Source: Prado023 sp963753075
Lineage (GTDB): Bacteria > Actinomycetota > Actinomycetes > S36-B12 > CAIYMF01
Direction of reading: 5' to 3'
NCBI GenBank assembly: GCA_963753075.1
Contig: CAVWAR010000002.1
Span: 1-64,000 of the forward strand
DNA: 64,000 bases
Shown here piece by piece: positions 50,170 to 59,087 of the stretch. Every line of letters starts with the position of its first letter. Position 1 is the first letter of the stretch. The notes under the pieces are model-generated. The model saw nothing but the letters and a program-made list of their open reading frames with translations. It was not told where the DNA came from and did not search any database. A program made the translations under genes and the position numbers.

Positions 50170-51162
50170 ATGCCGCCCACCCCTAGGATCAGATCCGTGA
50201 CTGAACCGATCACCGACGAGGACACCGAGCTGCTCATGACCGCCGCCGTCATGTACTACGAGCAGTCGGCCTCGCAACAGGAGATCGCCAAACGGCTGGG
50301 GGTCAGCCGCCCCTCGGTGAGCCGGCTCCTGGCCCGGGCCCGGGAGATCGGGATCGTCCGCATCGAGATCGTCGCCCCGCACATCGATCCGCGGGCGGTG
50401 GAACGACTGCGCGTCCGGCTCGGGCTGCTCGGACTCCATGTGGCCTCGGGCCGAGCGAACGAGGCGGATCCCGGCCCGTTGCTCTCCGGGCCCTTCGGTG
50501 TCGCCCTGGATGCCGCGCAGCTGGGCAGCGGCGACGTCATCGTCTCCTCCTGGGGGCGCGCGGTCTACAGCGTGAGCCGCACGATCCGCCGATCGCTGCC
50601 CGGTGTCGTGGTCGCCCCAGCCATGGGCGGGAACTCCAGCGACCGACCGTGGTTCCAGCCCAACGAGATCGTGCGGACCTGGGCCCGCACGTTCGGCGGA
50701 CGACCCGTCTACCTGAATGCGCCGGCGCTGGTCTCCGCGTCGATTGCCGAGCCGTTGCGCAAGGAACCCGAGATCCGCGACGTCGTCGCGCTCTGGGACC
50801 ACGCGAAGGTGGCCCTGGTCGGGGTCGGCGCCTGGCCCAAGCCCGATCCCAGCTACGCGGCCGCGGGTTTCCCCGTCAACGACCCGGCACTTGCCGACGC
50901 CGTCGGCGACGTGGCTGGGTGGTCATTCACCATCGACGGGGAGATCGTGAGCCACCGCGACGACCGAGTGCTGCTGGGGGTCACCCCGGCTCAGCTCCGG
51001 GCGATTCCGCACGTCATCTGCTTCGCCGGAAGTGCGGCGAAGGCGCAGGCCGCGATCGGTGCGGTCCGCGCCGGGCTGGTGAACGTGCTGGTCACCGACA
51101 CCACCACCGCGCGCGCCATCGATGCCTGCCTGGATACCGAGGAAGTGGCGGCGCCGAGCTGA
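50170..51162 (+). CDS. SorC/DeoR-family sugar-binding transcriptional regulator
   Basis: This 330-residue regulator (ATG 50170) or 321 residues (GTG 50197, AGGA at 50185-50188) has an N-terminal helix-turn-helix SASQQEIAKRLGVSRPSVSRLLARAREIGIV and a SorC effector domain (GSGDVIVSSWGRAVYSVSRT..., GVGAWPKPDPSYAAAGFP). Such proteins respond to polyol or sugar phosphates. It is divergent from mtlA, which it probably controls. Confidence 0.85.
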   Translation: MPPTPRIRSVTEPITDEDTELLMTAAVMYYEQSASQQEIAKRLGVSRPSVSRLLARAREIGIVRIEIVAPHIDPRAVERLRVRLGLLGLHVASGRANEADPGPLLSGPFGVALDAAQLGSGDVIVSSWGRAVYSVSRTIRRSLPGVVVAPAMGGNSSDRPWFQPNEIVRTWARTFGGRPVYLNAPALVSASIAEPLRKEPEIRDVVALWDHAKVALVGVGAWPKPDPSYAAAGFPVNDPALADAVGDVAGWSFTIDGEIVSHRDDRVLLGVTPAQLRAIPHVICFAGSAAKAQAAIGAVRAGLVNVLVTDTTTARAIDACLDTEEVAAPS

Positions 51163-51189
51163 CCGATCCGAGCAGACCGGGCAGGACGC

Positions 51190-51726
51190 TCAGACGACCT
51201 CGCCCAGCGCCGCGATGACGTCAGCCCGCCTTGGGGCACCGGTGGCGCGCGAGCGGATCCGGCCGGAGGGATCGAGGACCAGGACCGTGGGGGTGCGGGT
51301 CACATCGAGCCGGCGCACGAGGTCCAGGTGTGACTCAGCGTCGACCTCGACATGGACCACGCCGGGGACCATGCCGGCGACGTCGCCGAGAACCACCCGG
51401 GTGGCCCGGCACGGTGTGCAGAACGCGGAGGAGAACTGCACGAGGGTCGCCTGTTCGCCCAGCGGGACCCCCAGCTCGGCGGGGCCAAGCAGATCGGCCG
51501 CCGGCACCAGCGAATGGTCGACGACCTCGATCGGGTGCCCGTCGACCAGCAGCGGCTCCGAGTCATCGTCCGCACGGGCCACCGGGGCGCCGGCGTCCGG
51601 CTCGGCGACCGGCGGGGCGGACCGCACCGGAGCGACCGTCTGCATCCGACCGTCGGTTCGCCGTCGGGAGAGCCCGAAGAGGCTGGCCGCGACCAGCACG
51701 ATCAGCAGCACGTACACACCTGTCAT
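51190..51726 (-). CDS. Membrane-anchored thioredoxin-like protein
   Basis: This 178-residue protein has an N-terminal membrane helix (VYVLLIVLVAASLFGLS), a Pro/Ala/Asp linker, and a thioredoxin domain (about 85-175) with the redox motif CTPC (103-106) and the cis-Pro in RTPTVLVLD. It is divergent from glnR, as with the thiX-like gene of mycobacteria. Probably a thiol oxidoreductase at the membrane. Confidence 0.88.
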   Translation of the reverse strand: MTGVYVLLIVLVAASLFGLSRRRTDGRMQTVAPVRSAPPVAEPDAGAPVARADDDSEPLLVDGHPIEVVDHSLVPAADLLGPAELGVPLGEQATLVQFSSAFCTPCRATRVVLGDVAGMVPGVVHVEVDAESHLDLVRRLDVTRTPTVLVLDPSGRIRSRATGAPRRADVIAALGEVV

Positions 51727-51823
51727 AGCCCTGTGAACACCTCAGCCACCTGTCGGGATTCCCATACTGCCGTATCCTCGTACCCGTACGGACCACGCGA
51801 CAGGCACTGATCGGAGCTCCCAC

Positions 51824-52552
51824 ATGAGCAGGTTGCTGCTGATGACGGCCTCCATGGGCCCGTCCGGGGAGGTCCTGCCCGCGCTGTCGCTGCTGGCCCA
51901 TCACGTCCGGGTGCTGCCCGCCGAGGCCAGTGCGCTGCTCAACGCCCCGAAGTCCGACGCCCTGCTGGTCGATGGCCGCCGCGACCTGGCCCACGTGCGC
52001 GCCCTGACCCGGCTGGTCCGCCAGACCGGCGTCGACTGCCCCGTGATCCTGGTCACGACCGAGGGTGGGCTGGCGGCAGTCAACGCCGAGTGGGGGATCG
52101 ATGATGTCCTGCTCGACATGGCCGGACCGGCTGAGGTGGAGGCGCGACTGCGACTGGCCATCGGCCGGGTGGTCGTGGCCGAGGAGACCGACGCAGACGG
52201 TGAGCTGCGCCTCGGCGACCTGGTCATCGACGAGAGCGCCTACAGCGCACGGATCCGCGGCCGCAGCCTCGACCTGACCTTCAAGGAGTTCGAGCTGCTG
52301 CGCTTCCTGGCAAGCCACGGCGGGCGTGTGTTCACCCGGGCGCAGCTGCTGCAGGAGGTCTGGGGATACGACTACTTCGGGGGTACTCGGACGGTCGACG
52401 TGCACGTACGCCGCCTGCGCGCCAAGCTCGGTTCCGAGCACGAGGTGCTCATCGGAACCGTGCGCAACGTGGGCTACCGCTTCGTGCCCCCGCGCCAGGA
52501 GGAGGGCCTGGACGTCGCGACGGCCGCGACCCTGCGCGAACCTGCCGGGTGA
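51824..52552 (+). CDS. glnR: Orphan OmpR-type nitrogen regulator GlnR
   Basis: This 242-residue regulator has a degenerate receiver domain (LLLMTASMGPSGEVLPALSLL...SDALLVDGRRDLA, with Asp50 at the equivalent of Streptomyces GlnR Asp50), and a winged helix (LTFKEFELLRFLASHGGRVFTRAQLLQEVWGYDYFGG...). It has no partner kinase. GlnR controls nitrogen assimilation genes in actinobacteria. The neighbours thioredoxin and mshD match the mycobacterial glnR locus. The stop overlaps mshD (GTGA). Confidence 0.88.
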   Translation: MSRLLLMTASMGPSGEVLPALSLLAHHVRVLPAEASALLNAPKSDALLVDGRRDLAHVRALTRLVRQTGVDCPVILVTTEGGLAAVNAEWGIDDVLLDMAGPAEVEARLRLAIGRVVVAEETDADGELRLGDLVIDESAYSARIRGRSLDLTFKEFELLRFLASHGGRVFTRAQLLQEVWGYDYFGGTRTVDVHVRRLRAKLGSEHEVLIGTVRNVGYRFVPPRQEEGLDVATAATLREPAG

Positions 52553-53538
52553 GTGCCCCGACGGCACAGGTCCGGGTCACACCGCATCTGACCGCGCAGG
52601 AGGTCAGCGCCGTGCTGGACCTCGCGGCCGAGTCCGCGCGGGCTGACGGCGCCTACCCCCTCAATGAGCACGTGGTGCTCCACCTGCGCCACCCGGACGT
52701 GGACTCCCTGCACCTCGTGGCGGAGGAACCCGGGTCCGCCGAGCTGCTCGGCTACGCACATCTTGACCTCACCGACACCGTCCAGGGGCCCTCCGCGGAG
52801 TTGGCTGTCCGGCCGACCGCGCGCCGTCGGGGGGTGGGCGGCATGCTCCTCGACGAGGCGGTCCGCCAGGCCGAGGGCCATCCAGGCGGGCTGCGGCTGT
52901 GGGCCCACGGTACGGAAGGGGCCGCCAATGAGCTGGCCGAGGCGCGCGGGTTCCACCGGACCCGGCGGCTGTGGCAGTTGCGCAGGTCGTTGTACGCACC
53001 GCTGGACCCGGTCGCGCTGCCACCCGGGATCAGCCTCCGGCCCTTCGACCCCGAGCGGGACAGGTCTGCTTGGTTGGCGCTGAACGCGCGGGCCTTCACC
53101 GACCTGCCCGACCAGGCAGGCTGGACGCTGGCCGACCTCGAGCAACGCATGGCCGAGTCGTGGTTCGACCCGTTGGGATTCCTGATGGCCGAGGACGCCG
53201 ACGGGCGCCTAGTCGGCTTCCACTGGACCAAGGTCCATGAGCACGACGATCACACCCGGGGCGGACACCAGGGGCACGGTCATGAGGCCGGGGATGCGGA
53301 TGCCGCCGAGCTGCACGCCCATGACCCGATCGGTGAGGTCTACGTCGTCGGCGTGGACCCGGGCATGCGTGGCCTGGGGCTCGGGCGGAGCCTGACCCTG
53401 GCCGGCCTGGACCACCTGCGCGACCGCGGTCTTTCGACGGCCCTGCTGTACGTCGACGCCCAGAACACCGCCGCAATCTCCCTGTACCGATCGCTCGGGT
53501 TCGCCCCGTGGGACAGCGACACGCTGTTCCGTCGGTAG
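52549..53538 (+). CDS. mshD: Mycothiol synthase
   Basis: This 329-residue protein has two GNAT domains and acetylates Cys-GlcN-Ins, the last step of mycothiol synthesis. The acetyl-CoA loop RPTARRRGVGGML is in the N-terminal domain and DPGMRGLGLGRSLTLAGL with QNTAAISLYRSLGF in the C-terminal one. A His/Asp/Gly-rich insertion of about 30 residues (HEHDDHTRGGHQGHGHE...) lies between FHWTKV and GEVYVVGVDP. GTG 52549 overlaps glnR. Confidence 0.92.
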   Translation: MSAPTAQVRVTPHLTAQEVSAVLDLAAESARADGAYPLNEHVVLHLRHPDVDSLHLVAEEPGSAELLGYAHLDLTDTVQGPSAELAVRPTARRRGVGGMLLDEAVRQAEGHPGGLRLWAHGTEGAANELAEARGFHRTRRLWQLRRSLYAPLDPVALPPGISLRPFDPERDRSAWLALNARAFTDLPDQAGWTLADLEQRMAESWFDPLGFLMAEDADGRLVGFHWTKVHEHDDHTRGGHQGHGHEAGDADAAELHAHDPIGEVYVVGVDPGMRGLGLGRSLTLAGLDHLRDRGLSTALLYVDAQNTAAISLYRSLGFAPWDSDTLFRR

Positions 53539-53570
53539 ACTCGATCGATACCGCGAATCAGGAGGTTGTC

Positions 53571-55724
53571 GTGTCCGACACCGCGATCCAGGCGCCGCCG
53601 GCCGACGAGCGCACCGGGCCACCAGCACCGGCCACTACCTCCGAGGCACTGGCCCAGTCGCTGCCGGCCGACCGGTTCGCCGATCGGGAGCTGTCCTGGC
53701 TGGCGTTCAACGAGCGCGTCCTCGAGTTGGCCGAGGATGAGTCGCTACCGCTGCTGGAGCGCGCCAAGTTCCTGGCGATCTTCGCCTCGAACCTCGACGA
53801 GTTCTTCATGGTCCGGGTCGCCGGGCTCAAACGCCGCATCGACGCCGGGATCGCCGTTCGGGCCGCCAGCGGGCTGATGCCACGCGACCTCCTTGAGATG
53901 ATCCTGACGCGCACCCGGGCCCTGATGACCCGGCACGCCGAGTGCTTCCGGGGCTCGGTCCTGCCGGGCCTGCGCGACGAGGGAATTCAGCTGTTGCGCT
54001 ACAACCAGGCCACCGACGAGGAACGCGCCGCCCTGCAACGGACCTTCGTCGACAAGGTGTTCCCGGTCCTGACCCCGCTGGCCGTCGACCCGGCGCACCC
54101 GTTCCCCTACATCTCGGGCCTGAGCCTCAACCTCGCGGTCGTCGTGCGCAACCCGGGAACCGGGACCGAGCTGTTCGCCCGCGTCAAGGTGCCGCAGAGC
54201 CTTCCGCGCTTCCTGTCGGTGGCACCGCAGCGGTTCGTGCCCCTCGAGGACGTCATCGCCGCGAGCCTCTCCGACCTCTTCCCCGGGATGGAGATCCTGC
54301 AGCAGCACTCGTTCCGGGTCACCCGCAACGAGGACGTCGAGGTCGAGGAGGACGACGCCGAGAACCTGCTCAAGGCCCTCGAGCGCGAGCTGAACCGCCG
54401 GCGGTTCGGTCCACCGGTCCGCCTGGAGGTGGAGCGCTCGATCGACCCGTACGTGCTCGAGCTGCTGGTCCGCGAGCTCGGCATCTCCGACGAGGAGGTC
54501 TTCTCGCTCCCGGGACCGTTGGACCTCACCGGCTTGTGGACCGTCGTCGGCCTGGACCGAGAGGACCTCAAGGAGCGGCAGTTCCTGCCCAAGACGAGCT
54601 CTCAGCTGTCCGACGTTGAGACAGCCGCGCCGCCGGACGTCCTCGAGGCGATGCGCGACCACGACGTCCTGCTGCACCACCCCTACGACTCCTTCTCCAC
54701 CAGCGTCCAGCGCTTCCTCGAGCAGGCGGCCACCGATCCGAAGGTCCTGGCGATCAAGCAGACGCTGTACCGGACCTCGGGAGACTCCCCGATCGTCGAT
54801 GCGCTCATCGACGCCGCCCAGGCCGGCAAGCAGGTCCTGGCACTCGTGGAGATCAAGGCGCGCTTCGACGAGCGGGCCAACATCTCCTGGGCGCGCAAGC
54901 TGGAGCGGCAGGGTGTGCATGTCGTCTACGGCCTCGTCGGCCTGAAGACGCACTGCAAGCTGAGCATGGTCGTGCGTGACGACGGCGAGCGGCTACGCCG
55001 GTATGTGCACATCGGCACCGGCAACTACCACCCCAAGACCGCGCGCATGTACGAGGACATGGGTCTGCTGACCACCGATCCCGAGGTCGGGGAGGACGTG
55101 TCCAACGTCTTCAACGTGCTCTCCGGCTACTCGATGAACACCACGTACAACCGGCTGCTGGTGGCCCCGCACTCGATCCGGACCGGCCTCGTCGAGCGGA
55201 TCGAGCGTGAGATCACCAACCACCAGGCCGGCCTGCCCGCGCGCGTGCGGTTCAAGTGCAACTCCGTGGTCGACGAGGGGATCATCGACGCGCTCTACCG
55301 CGCATCGCAGGCGGGGGTCCCGGTGGACATATGGGTGCGCGGCATCTGCGCCGTGCGCCCGGGCGTGCCCGGGCTCAGCGACAACATCCGGGTGCACTCC
55401 ATCCTGGGCCGCTTCCTGGAGCACAGCCGGGCCTTCGAGTTTGCCAACAGCGGTGACACCGAGACCTGGATCGGCTCCGCAGACCTGATGCACCGCAACC
55501 TCGATCGGCGAGTCGAGGTCCTGGTCAAGCTCGGGGCGGAGCACGCCGCCCAGGTCTCGTCATTGATCGACCTGGGCTTCGACGACGAGATCCAGGCTTG
55601 GATCGGCCAACCGGACGGGACCTGGACCCCGCACGTCACCGACGCTGATGGTGAGCCGTGCCGCGACCTGCAGGAGCACATGATCACGCTGCAGACGACA
55701 CGACGGCGACGCCCCGCCGGCTGA
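53571..55724 (+). CDS. ppk: Polyphosphate kinase 1
   Basis: This 717-residue enzyme makes polyphosphate from ATP. Start GTG 53571 with CAGGAGG. N-terminal ELSWLAFNERVLELA and SNLDEFFMVRVAGLKRRI, the phospho-His region around VYGLVGLKTHCKLSMVVR and IGTGNYHPKTARMYEDMGLLT, and the second catalytic block GSADLMHRNLDRRVEVLV are all conserved. The gene is followed by a CYTH/CHAD protein and a MutT1-like hydrolase, and the pst operon lies on the opposite strand beyond them. Confidence 0.96.
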   Translation: MSDTAIQAPPADERTGPPAPATTSEALAQSLPADRFADRELSWLAFNERVLELAEDESLPLLERAKFLAIFASNLDEFFMVRVAGLKRRIDAGIAVRAASGLMPRDLLEMILTRTRALMTRHAECFRGSVLPGLRDEGIQLLRYNQATDEERAALQRTFVDKVFPVLTPLAVDPAHPFPYISGLSLNLAVVVRNPGTGTELFARVKVPQSLPRFLSVAPQRFVPLEDVIAASLSDLFPGMEILQQHSFRVTRNEDVEVEEDDAENLLKALERELNRRRFGPPVRLEVERSIDPYVLELLVRELGISDEEVFSLPGPLDLTGLWTVVGLDREDLKERQFLPKTSSQLSDVETAAPPDVLEAMRDHDVLLHHPYDSFSTSVQRFLEQAATDPKVLAIKQTLYRTSGDSPIVDALIDAAQAGKQVLALVEIKARFDERANISWARKLERQGVHVVYGLVGLKTHCKLSMVVRDDGERLRRYVHIGTGNYHPKTARMYEDMGLLTTDPEVGEDVSNVFNVLSGYSMNTTYNRLLVAPHSIRTGLVERIEREITNHQAGLPARVRFKCNSVVDEGIIDALYRASQAGVPVDIWVRGICAVRPGVPGLSDNIRVHSILGRFLEHSRAFEFANSGDTETWIGSADLMHRNLDRRVEVLVKLGAEHAAQVSSLIDLGFDDEIQAWIGQPDGTWTPHVTDADGEPCRDLQEHMITLQTTRRRRPAG

Positions 55725-55799
55725 TCCCAGTCGTACGACGGGTGAGATGCTGGACCCCCACGTCGTGGGCGCCGAACTGCACTACCGAGAGGCCGATGG

Positions 55800-57350
55800 G
55801 TGAGCGAGTCACCGACGACAGACCGGGTGGAGACCCGGAAGCTGCGCGTCCACGCCCTGTTCCGCATGCCCGAGCTCGTGGGGAGGGTCCCCGGGCTCGC
55901 GGGCACGACCGTGGACACCGGACTCACCCGCGTCGAGCGGCACCCGTCGGTGCAGGTGCGTTCGGTGTACTACGACACCGAGGACCTGCGCCTCATCCGC
56001 TGGGAGGTCACCCTGCGCCGGCGGTCCGGCGGACCTGACGAGGGCTGGCATCTGACCCTGCCCGCCGAGGGGGCCGACCCAGGGGTCGGTGACCAGATGC
56101 ACCTGCCGCTTGACGCTGGTGAGCCAGGCAGCGTCCCACCCGTGATGGCTGAGGTCGTCACAGCGCTCGTACGGCGCCAGCCCCTGCTCCCCGTCGTGAC
56201 CCTGCACACCCAACGGACGTCGTACCTCCTGCGCGGCGAGGATGAGCTCGCTGTCGGGGAACTGGTCGATGACGTGGTCTCGATCATGGATGACGACGTC
56301 GTCGCTGGCCGGTTCCGTGAGCTTCAGCTGAGTACGCTGACGAGCGACCCCGACTCCCTCCAACCCGTCTTCGAACTGTTGGCGGCACACGGGGCGATGC
56401 CGGGCACGAGCTCCAAGGCGGGCAGTGCCCTGGGCCCGGCCGCGATGGGTGACCCGGACGTGCTCGATGCGTCGCCGGTCTCCCCCAATGACCCCGCGGG
56501 CGCCGCCGTGCACGCCCACCTGCTGACCCATGTGCGTCGCTTCCTGCTCCAGGACGTTCGGGTCCGCCGCGACCTGCCGGACTCCGTGCACCAGATGCGG
56601 GTGGCCGCGCGCCGCTTGCGCAGCGGCCTGCGGGTGTTCGGACCGCTGGTTGACACCGCGTGGTCGCGCCACCTGCGCGACGAGTTGGGATGGGCTGCCT
56701 CCGAGCTCGGCCTGAGCCGGGACTCCGAGGTCCTACTGGCGCGGCTCGACGCCCACGCCGACGAACTGGGATCCGACGACTCGGCGGCGATCCATTCGCA
56801 CGTCGACCCATTGCTCCAGGCCAAGGCCGATGCCGGGCGCGCCGAAGCCCTGCACGCGATGCGCTCCGAGCGCCACCTCGACCTGCTCGACGCCCTGGTG
56901 GTTGCAGCCGCCGATCCACAGCTCACGCCGGCCGCCTCCGCGCCCGCCCGGGAGGCGCTGCCACCGTTGTTCGACAAGGCCTGGCGCAAGCTCGCCAAGG
57001 AGGTCAAGGCGCTCACGCTGGACGGCCCGTCGGACGACTGGCACGAGACCCGGATCACCGCGAAGCGCGCCCGGTACGCCGCCGAGGCGCTGGTGCCGGT
57101 CTTCGGCGCGCCCGCCAAGGGGCTGGCGACTGCCCTGAGCAACGTGACCGAGCAGTTGGGCGAGCACCAGGACGCCTTCATCGCGCAGGAGACGTGCCGC
57201 GAGCTCGCCGGTCACTTCGACGGTCCCACGGGCTTCTCCCTGGGCCTGCTGCACGCCTATGAGGTGGAGTGCGAGCTGATCGCGCGAATCCGGATGAAGG
57301 AGCAGTGGCCACAGGTCCGAAGCCAGCGCAAGCAGACGACGCTGGCATAG
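55800..57350 (+). CDS. CYTH/CHAD domain protein
   Basis: This 516-residue protein has an N-terminal CYTH (triphosphate tunnel) domain, about residues 10-205, and a C-terminal CHAD domain of about 230 residues. The CHAD markers are SVHQMRVAARRLRSGLRVF and HETRITAKRARYAAEAL, a histidine-rich helical bundle known to bind polyphosphate. The CYTH signature ExExK is not present (VETRK instead), so catalysis there is doubtful. It lies between ppk and the mutT1 gene, consistent with a polyphosphate-associated role. Confidence 0.85.
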   Translation: MSESPTTDRVETRKLRVHALFRMPELVGRVPGLAGTTVDTGLTRVERHPSVQVRSVYYDTEDLRLIRWEVTLRRRSGGPDEGWHLTLPAEGADPGVGDQMHLPLDAGEPGSVPPVMAEVVTALVRRQPLLPVVTLHTQRTSYLLRGEDELAVGELVDDVVSIMDDDVVAGRFRELQLSTLTSDPDSLQPVFELLAAHGAMPGTSSKAGSALGPAAMGDPDVLDASPVSPNDPAGAAVHAHLLTHVRRFLLQDVRVRRDLPDSVHQMRVAARRLRSGLRVFGPLVDTAWSRHLRDELGWAASELGLSRDSEVLLARLDAHADELGSDDSAAIHSHVDPLLQAKADAGRAEALHAMRSERHLDLLDALVVAAADPQLTPAASAPAREALPPLFDKAWRKLAKEVKALTLDGPSDDWHETRITAKRARYAAEALVPVFGAPAKGLATALSNVTEQLGEHQDAFIAQETCRELAGHFDGPTGFSLGLLHAYEVECELIARIRMKEQWPQVRSQRKQTTLA

Positions 57351-57354
57351 CGGT

Positions 57355-58293
57355 ATGCCCAGGTCACCCAAGCGCGTCATCCGCGCCGCCGGCGTCGTGC
57401 TCACCCGCGGCGTGGGCAAGGACCTCGAGGTGGCGGTGATCCACCGCAGGCGTCGACGCGACTGGTCGCTGCCCAAGGGGAAGTACGAGCCCGGCGAGAA
57501 CGCCATTGAGGCGGCGATGCGCGAGACCCTGGAGGAGACCGGCTACACCCCGCTCCTGGACGTGCCGCTGCCCACGCAGCACTACCAGGTGGATGGCACG
57601 CCCAAGACCGTCGAGTACTGGCGCGCGAGCGTCCGCAACGGTGAGTTCATCGACAACAAGGAGGTGGACCGCCTGCGCTGGCTACGGCCGGCCGCGGCAG
57701 CTGACGCGATGACCTACCCGCGCGACGGCACTCTGATCCAACTGGCTACCAGGACTCCCCCGACGATCCCGTTCGTCCTGCTCCGGCACACCAGCGCCGA
57801 GAAGCGCGTGGACTGGGCACAGCGGACCGGGCTGGATCGCTCCGACCCAGCACGGGGCCTGCTCGAGCGCGGTGACTGGGAGGCCCGGCGGCTGATCCCG
57901 ATGCTCAAGGCGTTCGGGGTTCGGCACCTGCACTCCTCCACCGCTGAGCGCTGCCTGGCCACCCTGCGCCCCGCGGCTGCCGAGCTCGGTACGGGCATCC
58001 GGCTCGAGCCGGCCATCAGCGAGGACGAGTTCGCCGCGGACCCCGGGCCAGGCCTGGCACGGACCCTGGAGATGTTCAACCAGCCCTGGCCCTCCGCGCT
58101 GTGCTCGCACCGACCGGTCATCCCGAACCAGCTCGACGCCCTGCGCGCAGCGGCCGGCGGGCCGAGGTTCCTGCACCGGGTCGCGCCAGGCACCTTCTTC
58201 GTGTTCCACCGGACCTGGGTGAACCGCCCGACCGATGAGACGGTGCGGATCGTCGCCGCGGAGCAGCACGACCTACCGCCTGCCCACGACTGA
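57355..58293 (+). CDS. Nudix hydrolase with C-terminal histidine-phosphatase domain (MutT1-like)
   Basis: This 312-residue protein has an N-terminal Nudix domain (about 8-135) with a complete box GKYEPGENAIEAAMRETLEETGY, and a C-terminal histidine-phosphatase domain (about 140-305) beginning at LLRHTSAEKR, where RHT replaces the RHG motif. This architecture is MutT1 of mycobacteria, which degrades 8-oxo-dGTP and diadenosine polyphosphates. Starts five bases after the CYTH/CHAD gene, same operon. It converges with pstB. Confidence 0.88.
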   Translation: MPRSPKRVIRAAGVVLTRGVGKDLEVAVIHRRRRRDWSLPKGKYEPGENAIEAAMRETLEETGYTPLLDVPLPTQHYQVDGTPKTVEYWRASVRNGEFIDNKEVDRLRWLRPAAAADAMTYPRDGTLIQLATRTPPTIPFVLLRHTSAEKRVDWAQRTGLDRSDPARGLLERGDWEARRLIPMLKAFGVRHLHSSTAERCLATLRPAAAELGTGIRLEPAISEDEFAADPGPGLARTLEMFNQPWPSALCSHRPVIPNQLDALRAAAGGPRFLHRVAPGTFFVFHRTWVNRPTDETVRIVAAEQHDLPPAHD

Positions 58294-58297
58294 GGGG

Positions 58298-59077
58298 TCA
58301 GCCGAAGCGCCCTGAGATGTAGTCCTCTGTGGCCTGCTCCTTGGGGTGGGAGAAGATCTCCGAGGTGCTCCCCATCTCGATCAGGCGGCCGGGCTGACCG
58401 ACGCCGGCGAGGTTGAAGAAGCCGGTGGTGTCCGAGACCCGGCCGGCCTGCTGCATGTTGTGCGTGACGATGATGATCGTGTACTGCTCGACAAGATCGC
58501 GGATGAGGTCCTCGATCGCCAGCGTGGAGATCGGGTCCAGCGCCGAGCACGGCTCGTCCATCAGGAGCACCTGGGGCTTCACGGCGATCGCCCGGGCGAT
58601 GCACAGCCGCTGCTGCTGACCGCCGGAGAGCCCCGAGCCAGGCTTGGCGAGGCGGTCCTTGACCTCCTCCCAGAGGTTGGCCCCGCGCAGGGAGCTCTCG
58701 ACGACGTCCTCCGCGTCGGACTTGCTCATGCGCTCGCCGGCCAGCCGCACACCGGCCAGGACGTTCTCGGCGATCGACATGGTCGGGAACGGGTTGGGAC
58801 GCTGGAAGACCATGCCGATGGTCCGCCGGACGTTGACCGGGTCGACGCCGGAACCGTAGATGTCCTCGTCGTCGAGCAGCACTGCACCGTCGACGTAGGC
58901 GCCGGGTATGACCTCGTGCATTCGGTTGATCGTGCGCAGGACCGTGGACTTGCCGCACCCGGACGGACCGATGAACGCGGTGACCGAGTTCGCCTGGACC
59001 TTGAGGCTCACCCCCTCGACGGCCTTGAAGGCGCCGTAGTAGACGTCGACGTCCTGCATGGTGATCGACTTGCTCAT
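58298..59077 (-). CDS. pstB: Phosphate ABC transporter ATPase PstB
   Basis: This 259-residue ATPase has Walker A GPSGCGKS (37-44), signature LSGGQQQRLCIARAIA, Walker B VLLMDEPCSALDPIST and H-switch IVTHNMQQAGRVSD, typical of PstB. It energises high-affinity phosphate import through PstC/PstA. It is last in pstSCAB and ends four bases before the convergent mutT1-like gene. Confidence 0.97.
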   Translation of the reverse strand: MSKSITMQDVDVYYGAFKAVEGVSLKVQANSVTAFIGPSGCGKSTVLRTINRMHEVIPGAYVDGAVLLDDEDIYGSGVDPVNVRRTIGMVFQRPNPFPTMSIAENVLAGVRLAGERMSKSDAEDVVESSLRGANLWEEVKDRLAKPGSGLSGGQQQRLCIARAIAVKPQVLLMDEPCSALDPISTLAIEDLIRDLVEQYTIIIVTHNMQQAGRVSDTTGFFNLAGVGQPGRLIEMGSTSEIFSHPKEQATEDYISGRFG

Positions 59078-59087
59078 GGTCTGCGGG

